Shown here in pieces: positions 1-12,286 of a DNA stretch of 64,000 nucleotides. The notes below the pieces were generated by a model. It made no database searches. It saw nothing but the letters and a program-made list of their open reading frames with translations, and was not told the origin of the DNA. Location of the stretch: positions 191,001 to 255,000 of the forward strand of contig JAODUP010000273.1 in the NCBI GenBank assembly GCA_025642065.1, given 5' to 3'. How positions within the stretch are numbered: position 1 is the stretch's first letter; each line of letters begins with the position of its first letter. The translations under genes were made by a program, and so were the position numbers. This DNA is from Paralvinella palmiformis (taxonomy: Eukaryota > Annelida > Polychaeta > Terebellida > Alvinellidae).

Positions 1-880
1 GATGACGTAGGTGACGGAGCTGAGTGAAGAAATGGCGGAGTGTATGTGTGTTTGTGTGTATGTGTGTGCGTGTGTGCGTGTGCGCGCGTGTGTGTGTTGT
101 ATTGTGTATGTGTGCGTCGACAAAAATGGGCATATCTTAACAATTCAACGTTTCACACCATTATTTCATACAATTACGCCAAAATCTTAAATTAATTAAA
201 ATAATTAAAATTTGTATTATTTTTACTGTACGTTCGCTAGCACTTGTACTTTTATAGATAACATGGTTTACTAGCTTTAAGAATCATCGTCTGCTTTGGG
301 GATTTTAGGTCTAGGGATTAAACGAATTTTGGATCCGGCTTGATTCCAGCAATCCAACCATTACTACCACCTGACACACGACGTCAAGGCTTAAATTAGA
401 CTGAAATAAAGTTGTGACGTCATATGACATTATTTCAACACCTTTTGAGTGTCATCTCACCTTCAACTGGGTCACAAGTTGGCGGAATATATGTCACACG
501 TCGAAGATAAAATCTCGAACGTCGTAAACAAATTAGATAGGTACGTGATGATATGTTTTATCGTCGTACCCATGATGCTTTGGGTCGAACCGCCATTTGA
601 GATGTTTATTTTTTAACTTCGAAAATGAGATAAATAAATAAAAAATCAGTTTATATCATCTGTCCATTACAATTGACATTAAAATTTCGGTGAAAATGAA
701 AATTAGGGAGGTGAGCGATAATACAAAAATACAATTAAGTAAACAACTGCCATACTGAAAATATGTCAATCTCTCCTCCAACCGGACAACCAAATGGTAC
801 TAAGTCATGACATGAATAGTTTATGTAGTTAAGATATTTCTAAACACAATCTAGATTACTTACTACTACTTACTACTCTG
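1..880. other. No gene seen
   Basis: A TG-rich microsatellite lies at about 40-115. The rest is AT-rich without coding or repeat signals that I can name. Confidence 0.5.
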
Positions 881-999
881 CATAGCTGAAGGTTGTTTCG
901 TCTTTCACTTCGTCTCATTACCTTTGGAGGTCGCTCGGCCCATTTAGCCTACCTTGTGCACAAAAGTGGCCGTAAAACATCAATCAATCATCATCATAA
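881..999 (+). repeat. tRNA-derived SINE, 5' truncated
   Basis: Only the body is present (CATAGCTGAAGGTTGTTTCG ... CCCATTTAGCCTACC ... GTGGCCGTAAAACATC), with an ATC-type tail. It is the same family as the full copy at 1019. Confidence 0.8.
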
Positions 1000-1018
1000 C
1001 ACTACTTATTACTCTAGT

Positions 1019-1190
1019 GCCTCCGTGGTCTAGGCGGTAGCGAGTTGGACCAGAGATCACTGCCACCCGTGTTCGAATCTCGGCGTGGGTATATCTGAGG
1101 GTTGATTCATCCTTGACTTCGTCTCATTACCTTTGGAGGTCGCTCGGTGCATTTAGCCTACCATGTGCACAAAAGTGGCCGTAAAACGTC

Positions 1191-1221
<31 letters not shown>
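1019..1221 (+). repeat. Full-length tRNA-derived SINE with (ATC)n tail
   Basis: The head contains an A-box-like TGGTCTAGGCGGTAGC and a B-box-like GTGTTCGAATCTC. A body ending GTGGCCGTAAAACGTC and an (ATC)n tail follow. TCTAGTGC at 1013-1020 and again at 1220-1227 is a plausible target-site duplication. Confidence 0.88.
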
Positions 1222-1690
1222 TAGTGCCGTGGTCGAAGACGTAACACAGCAATACGTTAGCTGCAGCATTAAATACAATGATAATTCAATCTAGATTTTG
1301 GACGTAACCCGATAACACAAACTGTCACATGATAAAATAACTCCATCTACAATAGTACAGAAATGTAGTACAGAAAATTGTGAAATAACAACGTTATGAT
1401 TTACATATCACTGTCTGTTTTGAACAAAGTAAATTCGCTGTTTCGAAGAAATTCATTTCTTGTGAGGACGACTTCGATTTATGGGTAAATTTAAAACACG
1501 ATATTAAAATTTGTTTATGAATAGAAAAACAGTCTAAACTAATTTCTAGATTTTTGTTAATAATTATCCTGTTATATGGTAAGTTTAAATGTATTTCACT
1601 ACAAAGAAAACCCACCATGTTCTACTAAATTTAGTTCTGAAACAGTTGTGAATATCCTGTATAATAAAATCATATATATATATACTCAGG

Positions 1691-1858
1691 GCGCCTCCGT
1701 GGTCTAGCGGTAGCGTGTTGGACGACAGATCACGACTGTCCGTGTTCGAATATCGGCGTGGATAAATCTGAGGGTTGTTTCATTCTTGACTTCGCTTCAT
1801 TACCTTTGGAGGTCACTCGGACCATTTAGCCTACCATTTGCACAAAAGTGGTCGGACA
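1691..1858 (+). repeat. tRNA-derived SINE, tail lost
   Basis: It starts GCGCCTCCGTGGTCTAGCGG (perfect A box TGGTCTAGCGG) and runs through CATTTAGCCTACC to AAAGTGGTCGG. It lacks the ATC tail. Confidence 0.85.
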
Positions 1859-2278
1859 GTTTATGTTATTGTAGAGTAATCCTTTTCCTATTTTGTTTTA
1901 TTTAATTAATAACATCGTAAGTAATCAATACACAATAATTTTTTTAGATAAATATTATTATTAACTTTTAGTATGCAACTGGATCCATAACTTTGTACAT
2001 GCGTATAATTTAACAAATAGCTAATGGGTGTCCCATATTTATATATTATTGTACAAATTTGAAATAATTACTGGGTGTCATTTCGCTTTCTGTTAAAATT
2101 TGGAAATTAAACAATGAGTTTATCGATCACAGAAAACCAAATTTATAAATGTGAATGATGTCATTTCTCGTCTCTAATATAAACCTCTAGCTTAGTTTCT
2201 TCTATTTGATGAGATGCCAGACTGTACTTTACATGCCAATTAGCTGTACTTTACCGAACAGGTGACAAGTCATTAACA

Positions 2279-2405
2279 TCGCTTCTCATTTGACCAGACA
2301 ATGTCTCTATACGGACACGGCGTATCTAGACAATGCCGTGTCTATATAGACACGGTGTGTCTAGACTACGCCGTGTCTATATAGACACGGCATGTCTAGA
2401 CATGA
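2279..2405. repeat. Cluster of palindromes
   Basis: Two copies of the perfect palindrome CCGTGTCTATATAGACACGG (2336-2355 and 2371-2390) are spaced 35 bases apart. They are interleaved with TCTAGA-centred palindromes, including CATGTCTAGACATG. Confidence 0.9.
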
Positions 2406-2744
2406 ACCGCCGCCAAAACACCGGTTCTCTCTTCCTTGTTATAACGCCATCTATACTTTTAGCGCTAACGGATTACAATCTAACTGTACTTTGATGCGGA
2501 TCAATCCGGATGATTAAGGACATCTACGACAAGCTCAGGGGATCATTACCGATGTAGTGCGGGCTAATGTTAGGATAGCATATCTTACTGATATATTCTG
2601 TATCCAGATCTGGACGGTTACCAACGACTATATACGACAGTAACAAATTATCATTGTAACAACACGTCATCAAGATGTTAGGAGCCAACATGTGGAAATT
2701 ATCAGCTGATCCAGTTTCAATTCTGCCGCTAATCCATCACCATC

Positions 2745-3185
2745 AGCGTGAACCCTAACCCTGAGCCATACAGTAAACCCGAGCCCTACCCTATCAATCA
2801 CTCACCATGAACCCTACCCTAACTTTAATCACTACCATAACCCCTGGCTCTATAATACCGTTTGTCCCATAAGCCGTACCATGACATTGAGGTTTACTCT
2901 ACCGCTGAACCACCATCCTCAACTAAGCCCTAAACCAACCATAATCCCTGCCATATTTTCGATTCCCAACCATAGGGATTGGCTCTACCACAATTCTGAA
3001 CTGTACCCTTGTATCCCTGCCATAAACTAGACTCTTACCCTACATCCAGATCACCGCCCTCAACATGAGCCATACAATAACCATGAACCCTATCATAGAT
3101 CTCGGCCCAGCCTATCAATAAAACATGAGCCATACAATAACCATGAACCCTATCATAGATCTCAGCTCTACCCTATCAATAAAAC
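2745..3185. repeat. AACCCTA-rich tract with a 60-bp tandem duplication
   Basis: Degenerate ACCCTA/ACCATA words recur. At 3062-3121 and 3122-3181 a 60-base unit starting ACATGAGCCATACAATAACC is repeated almost exactly. It is not a clean telomeric array. Confidence 0.7.
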
Positions 3186-3843
3186 ACCAACCTGGCATTG
3201 ATCGCCTTATTGTTTACTGTCATCAATAATTACATTTATAACATCTATATATCACACCGTAATAAATTTCGTCCAACAAATGTGCTCCGATTACGGGATC
3301 CTTCTGTTATTGACAATAAAGTCAGAAACAAACAAACAAACAAACACATACATATATTGAAATATTGAATATAAAATTCATAACAATCCTCATGTACGTG
3401 ACATTACTGTTGGCTCCATTTATTAGATACTATCAATTCCATACATTTTGAGTTTGTTTCGGGGTTTTAACTCGCCCAGTAGTAAGGACTTGTTGTTCTC
3501 CGTTATGATGGAGAACAACTAAATGTCGTTGGAGATCATAACGTCGACTAAAATATATTGAACCCGGAATCACATAGATCTCGAAACGACGAAAAACTCT
3601 AAAAAAAAATAAATTATTATGTTTTCGTTTTTTCATTTTAATTGGTTTCAATTTTCAGTTTTGTATTATTAGCCCCAAGAGGTAAAATTGGCATACAATC
3701 GTCATATCATTTATTATCGATCTTCTTTTGTATAAAATCCTAGCTTCCTTTATCTGATCAATATTATATAAGAATTTATTTTCTCGTTATTAGATGTTAT
3801 TCGTGGCAGTATTTTACGGCTGCTAGACGGTTATTTTATATCA

Positions 3844-4255
3844 GGGATATTTCTATAGTCAGGAGAATATAAAGGGACATTTCTACAGTCAGGAGAATAT
3901 TAAAGGGACATTTCTACAGTCAGGAGAATATTAAAGGGACATTTCTACAGTCAGGAGAATATTAAAGGGACATTTCTACAGTCAGGAGAATATTAAAGGG
4001 ACATTTCTATAGTCAGGAGAATATTAATGGGACATTTCTACAGTCAGGAGAATATTAAAGGGACATTTCTACAGTCAGGAGAATATTAAAGGGTCATTTC
4101 TACAGTCAGGAGAATATTAAAGGGACATTTCTACAGTCAGGAGAATATTAAAGGGTCATTTCTACAGTCAGGAGAATATTAAAGGGACATTTCTACAGTC
4201 AGGAGAATATTAAAGGGACATTTCTACAGTCAGGAGAATATTAATGGGACATTTC
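3844..4255. repeat. 31-bp minisatellite, about 13 units
   Basis: The unit contains GGGACATTTCTACAGTCAGG and AGAATATTAAA. Most units differ by single changes (gggtc, tatag, aatgg). Highly homogeneous, so recently amplified. Confidence 0.93.
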
Positions 4256-5499
4256 TCCAATTATATTCCCATAGTTTGTTCCTTTAAGTGATTTTATTAT
4301 TTATTGCTGACTAGATATTCTTTTTACAAAGTGCAATTGTTCTTTGCAGCTGATTCATACAAATGTCCTCTTATTTAAAATATATTTAGTTTTTATTATA
4401 TGTACTACTTTGTTGATCCAATCAATACTGTGAAGTAATATTTCTATGTGATAATTATTTCCTTTTCAAGAAACAAATATTAATGACTTCTTACTTGCCT
4501 CGCAGCATATTTCTTATTAATAATATTTCTATTATTTTCAATGAGTGGTCTATATGCGGAATATATTTTACTTACTGAACGTCGTCCATATAGCGATGTC
4601 AAAGTTCACTCGTGCCATATACTGTAAGTCTATGTAGTTAAATATGTCTAAATTATAATAATAAACATTGCCAAATGTTTTCTTTAATAAGATAATTGTA
4701 AGTCCTGAATATGTATTTTTATATTAACCGAATATAGATATTACAAATCACGATTTCAATCTTTAAAAATCAGTATATATTTTTAAATCATAAACGTAGA
4801 TGGATATTTATTTCAAACTATGCCAGTCATAAATCGGTATGTAAATGTGAATAATTCATAACTCAAATAAATTAATAATGCAGTTTGCGGTTTCACCGAA
4901 GAAATATTCTGTTAGTTGGTGTTAACAAGTTGATGGTGTGCCTATATTATAGTTTAATATCCCTAGATCGCCCATCCCGAATTATTATTGTACTGATGGC
5001 CAGAATCGATGAAGTACTGTTCGCGTATTAGATATGCGTGTATGTGAAAATAACGCGATGGTGATAGCATGGAAAATTAATATAACAAAATTAATATAGA
5101 CTAATGAAGTGTGTGGGTTTTTTTTCACCTTAAAACTGAACTAACCAGCAGACGTTAAAGTTCTTTGGGAGGTCAAGCCAAACTTTTGGCGCACAATGAA
5201 CAAAAGTTCTGACAATAAAGGAAGTTAGACGTGTAACAACGTGAGGGTCCCGAAAATGTCGAGTATTATGGGAATGAATGCTCGAATTTGCTTAAAATAT
5301 TGTTTTTAAAGATTCAGCAAGTATCCTCTTAGTATACAAAAACATAAATTTGCTTAAATGTATGTTGAATATATCAGCTAATTTAGGAAAGCGTAAATAC
5401 TTAAATAGAGATATGCTGGGTGTATTGTATTTAGCCTAGCATAGATTACTGATAGCCTTTTTCTGGAAAATATCCAGTTTATGTAGCGTAAACTGATGC
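4256..5499. other. No gene seen
   Basis: AT-rich; no domain, splice-coherent exon or repeat recognised. Confidence 0.5.
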
Positions 5500-6003
5500 T
5501 ATGGCAATGCATTGTTATATAAATATAATATCCGCCCTATCCCTGACAAACCGCCTAAAGCGAGTGCAGAACTGTGCTGCACGTCTGGTGACACGCACTC
5601 GAAAAAGGGAACATATAACACCAGTTTTGTTCTTGTGCGTTTCAGATCGCAGTACAAGATCCTGTTTCATACATTCAATGTATTGAGTGCAACAGCACCA
5701 ATGTAGCTAAGCGATCTGATCGAAAACTTGTATACCAGTGAGAATGTTCCGATTTGAATCCTATTAAGCAAAGTACGGAGAAAACCTTTCCAGCATCAGC
5801 CCCCAGGCTGTGGAACGAGTTGCCAAACCACATTAAACTCGCAGCAAGTAGAGACATATTTTGTAAGGTTCTTAAAACCGATTTATTTAAATTGGCGTAG
5901 TTAAGCTCAGAATATGATTCATTTATGTTTTAAACGGTAAAGCCCCTTAGAGCAATTAAAGTTGAAAAAAGCGGTATATAAAAAATTATTATTATTATTA
6001 TTA
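5500..6003 (+). mobile_element. CR1/L2-like LINE, 3' end only
   Basis: Two frames together read the C-terminal LINE pattern (NRLKRVQNCAARLVTRTRK, HITPVL, RFRSQYKILFHTFNVLSATA, PRLWNELPNHIKLAAS). A 3' UTR and an (ATT)n tail follow. A frameshift near 5640 removes the usual LHWLPV segment. It is 5' truncated, as is typical of target-primed insertion. Confidence 0.8.
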
Positions 6004-6129
6004 TACGCAAAGCTCCAGTTCATTGCTCCATACGACAAATAAGTTGGAACGAAACAAAAATGCAAGAATTCCAGGTTTTCAACGGACAATTTGCTTGCTA
6101 ATATGATCAATGTGATAGCCCTATTTCAG

Positions 6130-6700
6130 TAGTTCGTCAATATATATATCGAAAGAATTTGCATGATCTACATATCAGGTGATTTCATTATCTATACGAA
6201 TTGGGATCATTACCCAGTTATGTGTTCTTAGGCGCAAATAAAACAATATTCGCTTTCAATACATGTAAGTTGATTATCTCGAAACCAGTGGGCAGCGTAT
6301 TTAGATCGTTTGATGTATGATACACAGCGGTATCATCAGCAAATATTATGCATTTGGAATACAATAATGCATTCGGTCAATCGTTGGTGTAAATAATAAA
6401 TAGAAGTGGACGGATCACACTTCCCCATGGGGCTCCGCAGGTAACATCACCTTGAATAGAGTTTATCTCTTTGTGCGATACACACTGTATGCTGTCTGTC
6501 AGGTAGTTCCTGAACAACTCTAAGGCTTATTCCTCGAATACCATAAACATTTAGTTTTTCAGCAAGAAAGTATGATCTATAGTATCAAACGTCTTAGAGA
6601 GATCCAGAAATACTAACACTGGTCATTTTGTTTTCCATTGCCTTGGAAACATGTGCTGTAAATTTGTTTTGCATCTGTAGTCTAATACCTTCTTTGCCAA
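6130..6700 (-). mobile_element. LINE reverse transcriptase remnant, downstream half
   Basis: The reverse complement reads KLNVYGIRG, a decayed CGAPWGSVIRPLLF (GVPQGSVLGPLLF type) and an intact IFADDTAVYH catalytic motif, with several stops. It appears to be the other half of the element at 9228-10080. Confidence 0.75.
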
Positions 6701-9227
6701 CATAGGGCACACTACCAGCGAGTCAGTTCTCCCACCCCACAAAAGCTTTTCCCATTTTCATAAACCGGATTCCCCATGCCAGAAAACTCTCTATATGGAA
6801 CCTGTTCACCGTTTAGAACTCATAAATAGATGCAACTGTCTTAAAGCCAAAACTAGCATGGGACATGATAATATTTCTGCTCAACTCCTCAAAGAATACA
6901 TTTGGAACACAGCAGACCCTCTTACACATATATTCAACCTTTCTTTTGAGTCTAGAATTTTCCTTGATAAAAGAAAATAGCTAAAGTGATCCCAATATTC
7001 AAATCAGGAAACAAGAACCTCTTCAATAATTATAGACCTATTAGCATCCTTCCAGCATATTCTAAATTATTGAAAAGAATTGTGGCGAAGAAACTAGTTT
7101 ATTTTCTAGAAACTAATAATGTTTTATACACTCACCAATATGGATTTAGAAGAAAACATTCAACAATATACTCAATGATGCACCTCCTCAAGTAGATTTC
7201 GGGCGTAAATGATAAATATTCAAAGGAAATAACATTAGGGTTGTTTTTGGACTTATCTAAAGCATTTGACACTATTAACCATAAAATTATTTTTGGCAAA
7301 ATTAAATATTTACGGAATCCGAGGCATACCTAATGATTGGCTTAACAGTTATCTCTCCGATCGATATCAATATACAGAATTCAATCAGATTCGATCTCGA
7401 ATATTAAAAGTAATCTAATGCTACGACATACGATAATTTGTCGTTGCATTCATCATTTCGTCGTCCTCGTTGTCCTTCAATTGTTTCTCCCTCGACACCG
7501 TGGTGGGTGTTACGTTGTTGTGCACATTTATTATTATTATTCAATTTAACAGCACATGGTTACTTGTTAGCATATTTAGTTTTTTGTACTGGTTACTTGT
7601 TAGCATATTGTTTTACTGCTTTTCCTATCATTTAAATGTATTCCAAAGTTAATGATTCGCTGAATATACACAGGGGGGGAGACCACCTGTATTGGTTATA
7701 TTCTCCCCCCCCCCCCATTTCCAACATTGTTATCAACATGCCATTGTTTTCAATTAATATATGACCCTTGTATATATGTTTGGAAATGGAAATAAATATC
7801 TACATCTATTTATCTATCTGCGATGTTCCACAGGGAACCATTTTGGGATCAATTATTTTCCTTATGACATTACATATTGCACTGATCTATCCCTACTTTC
7901 CTTTGCTGGTGACGCCACCTTATATATGTCACACGCAGATCCTACTGTTATTTACAACACAATCAACAATGAACTGGTTAAATTAAACGACTGGATTTGT
8001 GCGAATTGATTATCACTAAACGTTAAAAAGACAAAGTATGCGTTGTTCAGCCCATCTATCAAAATGCCAAACCTCCTGCAAAATACGGGGATTACGCCGA
8101 ATGGCATTAACCTAATTCGAATTGGGAATGACCAACCGGAAAAGACAATAAAATTTCTTGGCATCAATATGGATCAAAATTTAACGTGGAAATATCACAT
8201 CAACACGCTAAAATGTAAAATATCACCATCGCTATTTGCATTGAACAAAGTCGAACACATATTACCTCCGGATATCCTCAAATCACTTTATTTCTCTTTG
8301 GTACAAAGTCACCTTATGTATGGCATCCAAACATGGGAATCATCAATCCATATTAATAAACTCGAATCTATAACTCCCATACAGATCCACTTTTTAGACA
8401 TAACATTATACTAAAAATTCGAGATCTTTATCAATTCCGAAGTGCACTGTTCGCCCACGACTACAAACATGACTCACTTCGAACCTATTTTATTACGCAT
8501 AATCAGAACAAAACCAATTTAAAACATCTTGACCATATATTCCTACAAACACCGCGAACTAAGTTCTCGTCCCTGCTCCCAGTGCATCGAGTCCCATCGA
8601 TATGGAACTCCCCGAGCAACGACATGCTTTCAATCCAGAACAGAAATGTTTTTAAATCTAGATTAAAGAAGTCATTTATTAAATCGTACTCCATTCAAAT
8701 TGAACATTGTAACAATACTATGTGCTCAGAATGCACTACAAACATTTGATACTTTATATAATACTAACTGATAATGTCGTATCAATCACTGAGATCTGAA
8801 TGTTGACATACAATCCTATGGTCGTCTACCACACATTTTTAAATCGTTGATAATATTAGTATTTTCTCATCGGACCAACCCGGTGCCTGCTTTCTCCACG
8901 TTGATGTTTGGTCTCCCTTACCTCCGGGCTCACTTGCATTAGCGACAGACTCCATGGTCGGACAGCAGAATACAGATACATTAGATTCATCTACCTTCTC
9001 CATCACTCGCCAATCATTACTTCACATCATCTCGAATCATTGTTGATCTGTTTGTTTTAATTTGTGTTTAATTACTATTAGGCCGTTGGGGAAGGTAGTC
9101 TTTATGGCTATCGGCTGTCCTGGCTAACAACATCACATTTATGAATAGACAATCTAGCATATTATGTAACTGTATTATTATATCACGATGTTGTTAGTGA
9201 AAGAATTACTTACTTACATACTTACTA
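6700..9227 (+). mobile_element. Jockey/CR1-type LINE, decayed
   Basis: Fragments in order: GHDNISAQLLKEYI, NYRPISILPAYSKLLKRIVA, YGFRRKHSTI, LGLFLDLSKAFDTINHK, DVPQGTILGS, SFAGDATLYM, KFLGINMDQNLTWKYHI, FSLVQSHLMYGIQTWESS, HRVPSIWNSPSNDM. The catalytic FADD is FAGD, so it cannot be active; stops and shifts also break it. A foreign segment interrupts it at about 7410-7830. The ends are approximate. Confidence 0.8.
7410..7830. mobile_element. Insertion within the + strand LINE
   Basis: The LINE frame stops before its VPQG motif and resumes at GATGTTCCACAGGGAACC. The 0.4 kb between has no LINE similarity. It contains GGGGGGAGA...TCTCCCCCC inverted arms (about 7672-7714) and ends in an ATCT-rich run. 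The family is unknown. Confidence 0.5.
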
Positions 9228-10080
9228 ATGATTGGGAGATCTAAAAAAACATCTTTTTTCTTGCAGATTTCATAAAGGTTCTGATGGACTACCTTCTGTA
9301 ATATTTTATGATGGTAGCAGTTATATTGGTCTATTGTTTCCCATTTGAGTTTTTCTTTTGCTTTTTAAATTGGTTTTTCGCAATTTTTTAATTTCTAGAC
9401 AGAGTTTCAGTCTGAAAGGATTTATTAATTAAAATGCTGATGGGAACAGAAATTGATGGTGTCAAATATTTTAGAAATTTTGAGGTTAAACTGTCAGGGC
9501 CAGAATTTGCTTGAGGTTTGAGGAACGTTATGATTCTTGAAATTTCAATTGGATATATTTGATCCATATTATGCCTTATTAAATAGTCGCAAAAGTTCTC
9601 AGCAATAGTTTGTTTTTTTAATCATAGTATAATTTATTTTAAACGTATATGATATTACAATTTTATTAGTAGTTTTCCCATTCAATTATTTCACTGACTT
9701 CCAGGTTCTGTATAAATTAATTTTGGTAAAGTACTAACTCTTCGGCATAATAATTTTATTTTATTTTTATTTAATTAAATTTATTTCTATACATAATATA
9801 GTGTTTAAAATAAATACTGTCTTTATTCCCCGATGCCCTTTCTATACATTATATATTTTGTTTTAGAAGACTTCATCAAAACAGAGGTCATCCAAAGTTC
9901 CCTTAGTAAATTTGTTTATGGAATGGTTATTCTTTTTCAGGTATATATGTATCTATTGCATGCAATAATAAACAGTTGAAATCGTAATCTGATTGGTCTT
10001 TGTTCATGTTTCGCATTATTTTCCAGTCAATTGTGTTTAAGTAATTTTGGATGTAAATTTGTTTGATGTTATTTAATGGT
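9228..10080 (-). mobile_element. LINE remnant, upstream half (pre-RT and RT start)
   Basis: The reverse complement reads NYLNTIDWKIM, LLLHAIDTYIPEKE, ISRIITFLKPQANSGPDSLT, SKFLKYLTP and a decayed GNNRPI (NYRPI) block. It is followed by LQEKR-like sequence at the junction near 9228. It continues in sense with 6130-6700. Confidence 0.7.
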
Positions 10081-11089
10081 CTTTATGTTACAATTCAATA
10101 ACAAGTTTAATATGATAATTCAACGTATGGATTTCTACTTGATCTAAAGAAAGTATTTCTACATTGATCTGAAATCGTGATTGTAGATACTTTCATAGTG
10201 TAGTATGTTAGTAATCGATTGCTACACATCCGTAGTACCTCTGATTCTCACTAGATGGCGTGCGTTATTTGGGATAAGGTAGGTTACTCGGTGCCACAGA
10301 AAGTAAACTAGATCATTTCCATAGATTTCGGTATAAAGAACATATTAATTTCAACGAGACTTAAGTACATAAATTATATCGTGCAGTTTGTAATCTAAAT
10401 CACGAAGAGAGATATTTGTGTGGCAAATACGAGAGTAAATATAGACAAAACAAAAGCCGTTTTATGCCTTGATATGTATACCTGATATAAAATGAATAAA
10501 TGTGTATGTATAAATGTATATGGGAGAGGCTGTGCCAAACAAGCGACAGCCTGGGGATACTCCCCGAACTACAAGCAAGCAATAAATGTGTTTACAGGAA
10601 ATTATAAAATGATACAAATTGCAGCCTTGAAATTATATAATAATAATAATTTAGTGTCTCGAAAATAATTAACTGCACATTATGTCCAAATAACACATTT
10701 CGTGCTCAATTAATATCGGTAATATATTCCTGTCTACCGGAGAGTGGACTGACCCGGACAACATGGGCAAAATGTGGCTCTTTGAAGTTTGGTTCGTAGT
10801 CTTTCAGGTCAGTATACCTTCAGTGGTTATGAAATAAATATCAAAATTTCAAGTTAATTTGTTATATGAAATTTGTTGTAAAAGACGTGGAGGTTGAGAA
10901 CAAATTTAAAATTTGCGAAATTTCTAAGATCTTGAAATGTCTAATCCTTGAATCGATGGTTTAATTTCATGATGGTGATGGAAACGTCTGTTGTTTAAAT
11001 AAAGATTACAAACATACTTTATTTTGTGTTTATTAGAGAACCTTTTCTTTCTGTCAAGGTCGCTACAAATCAATATTTAAGTTAAGACT
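10081..11089. other. No confident gene
   Basis: Contains the short dispersed repeat at 10505. A 23-codon open stretch (NMGKMWLFEVWFVVFQ, ending 10807) is followed by GTCAGT and is unsupported on either side. Confidence 0.4.
10505..10560 (-). repeat. Short dispersed repeat (AGGCTGTCGCTT type)
   Basis: The reverse complement shares CAGGCTGTCGCTTGTTTGGC and ACAGCCTCT with 30308-30345 and, less well, with 29972-30010. It is probably a fragment of the same SINE as at 30571. Confidence 0.55.
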
Positions 11090-11300
11090 CAGACCTGTTT
11101 CCACCCAGCACACATCTCAACTCCCAAGGGAGCATACAACGCATGCTGCCGTTATGGGCGCAAAGCGTTACTCAAACATATAGCCATCACGTCCTGTCAG
11201 GTACTCATTTTTATTGATGAGTGAACCAGTCGCCACATGACAACATTGCAACTCTCGGAGATTCGAACCCGCGACCAATGACAGTCCTCATGTCATATCT
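11090..11300 (-). repeat. tRNA-derived SINE of a different family, reverse strand
   Basis: The reverse complement contains GGTCGCGGGTTCGAATCTCC (good B box). Further downstream it has AACGCTTTGCGCCCATAACG and GCAGCATGCGTTGTATGCTC. The body is unlike the main SINE family. Confidence 0.6.
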
Positions 11301-12286
11301 TGGTAGTTTAAGCAGGAAATCGGAAATAATCAAAATTGACGGAAACGGGAGGGGGAGGAGGATATTTAGAAACTTCATCGCAGAAGTCAAACCGCTTTTC
11401 TTAGTTTAAATGAGGTAACTAAATGTTGATAAATCTGTCATCCAAGTTTCTCATTCTACATTTACGTAAGAAACTCATCCCATTACTTCATAATTATTTA
11501 TACATGTTTCAATGTCAATCCAATAGTTGATCAGATTTTCTTCTAGATTTTAGCGTTAATAAAATTAGTATTTACCACCAAAAAAACAGCCATTGTTAGA
11601 AATATGTCTTTTTGTTTATGTCCGCTTAGTGGAGCCACATCTCGACCTCTCATTCGGTCATTATCTATAGTATATGTATTCGTGGGTAAACTAAATGATA
11701 AATAAATCCAGCAATTTAAGTGTATAGATATATTATATACATAGATATTTACATTTTAGACCTACGTCATATAGGTTTATCCGGATCTAGATGTGTATGT
11801 ATGGGGGGGGGGTGATCCGTAAAAAATATTGAAGGATAATATTTCACTCTTTTTTTCAGTTCAGTTGTTCTCAGGCATCCTATTCCCAGTTCTGGTGTCT
11901 TCTGTATTTTACTGATAATAGCGTATCTAGTAATACCTGTTGAAACCAAATTCCACTAATAATTTACGCCTCAACTGCGTGTACACTCGGCAATGTACGC
12001 CTTGGAACGAGTAAAACCAGGATCTGTGTACCGGGAACCAGCGAAACCAACACCTGTGTAACTGAGTCCAAGGAGTGTCATTATTGCTAGCTGAACTTTT
12101 AAAATATCGTCAATACCAAACGAATAACAGAAATATATCGAAAATTACAGAGCTCAGCAAATGTGACTTGACCTCCAGATGGGACAAAGAAATATCGAGT
12201 AATACCTGTGACGCAAAGGTATGGAAAGTTGGTGATAACAGTAACCTTGATACTTATAAATAATCCAAGAAACGTTTCATATTTGT
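11301..12286. other. No gene seen
   Basis: AT-rich, with a short poly-G run near 11803; nothing recognised. Confidence 0.5.

Noticed and set aside
2751..2830. Telomere-like CCCTAA words
   Set aside because: Degenerate, mixed with ACCATA; no continuous (TTAGGG)n array.
3844..4255. CRISPR-like array
   Set aside because: The units are contiguous with no unique spacers, in animal-type DNA: a minisatellite.
10741..10850. Possible exon NMGKMWLFEVWFVVFQ ending at CAG|GTCAGT
   Set aside because: No matching upstream acceptor or neighbouring exon; only 23 codons, so not called.
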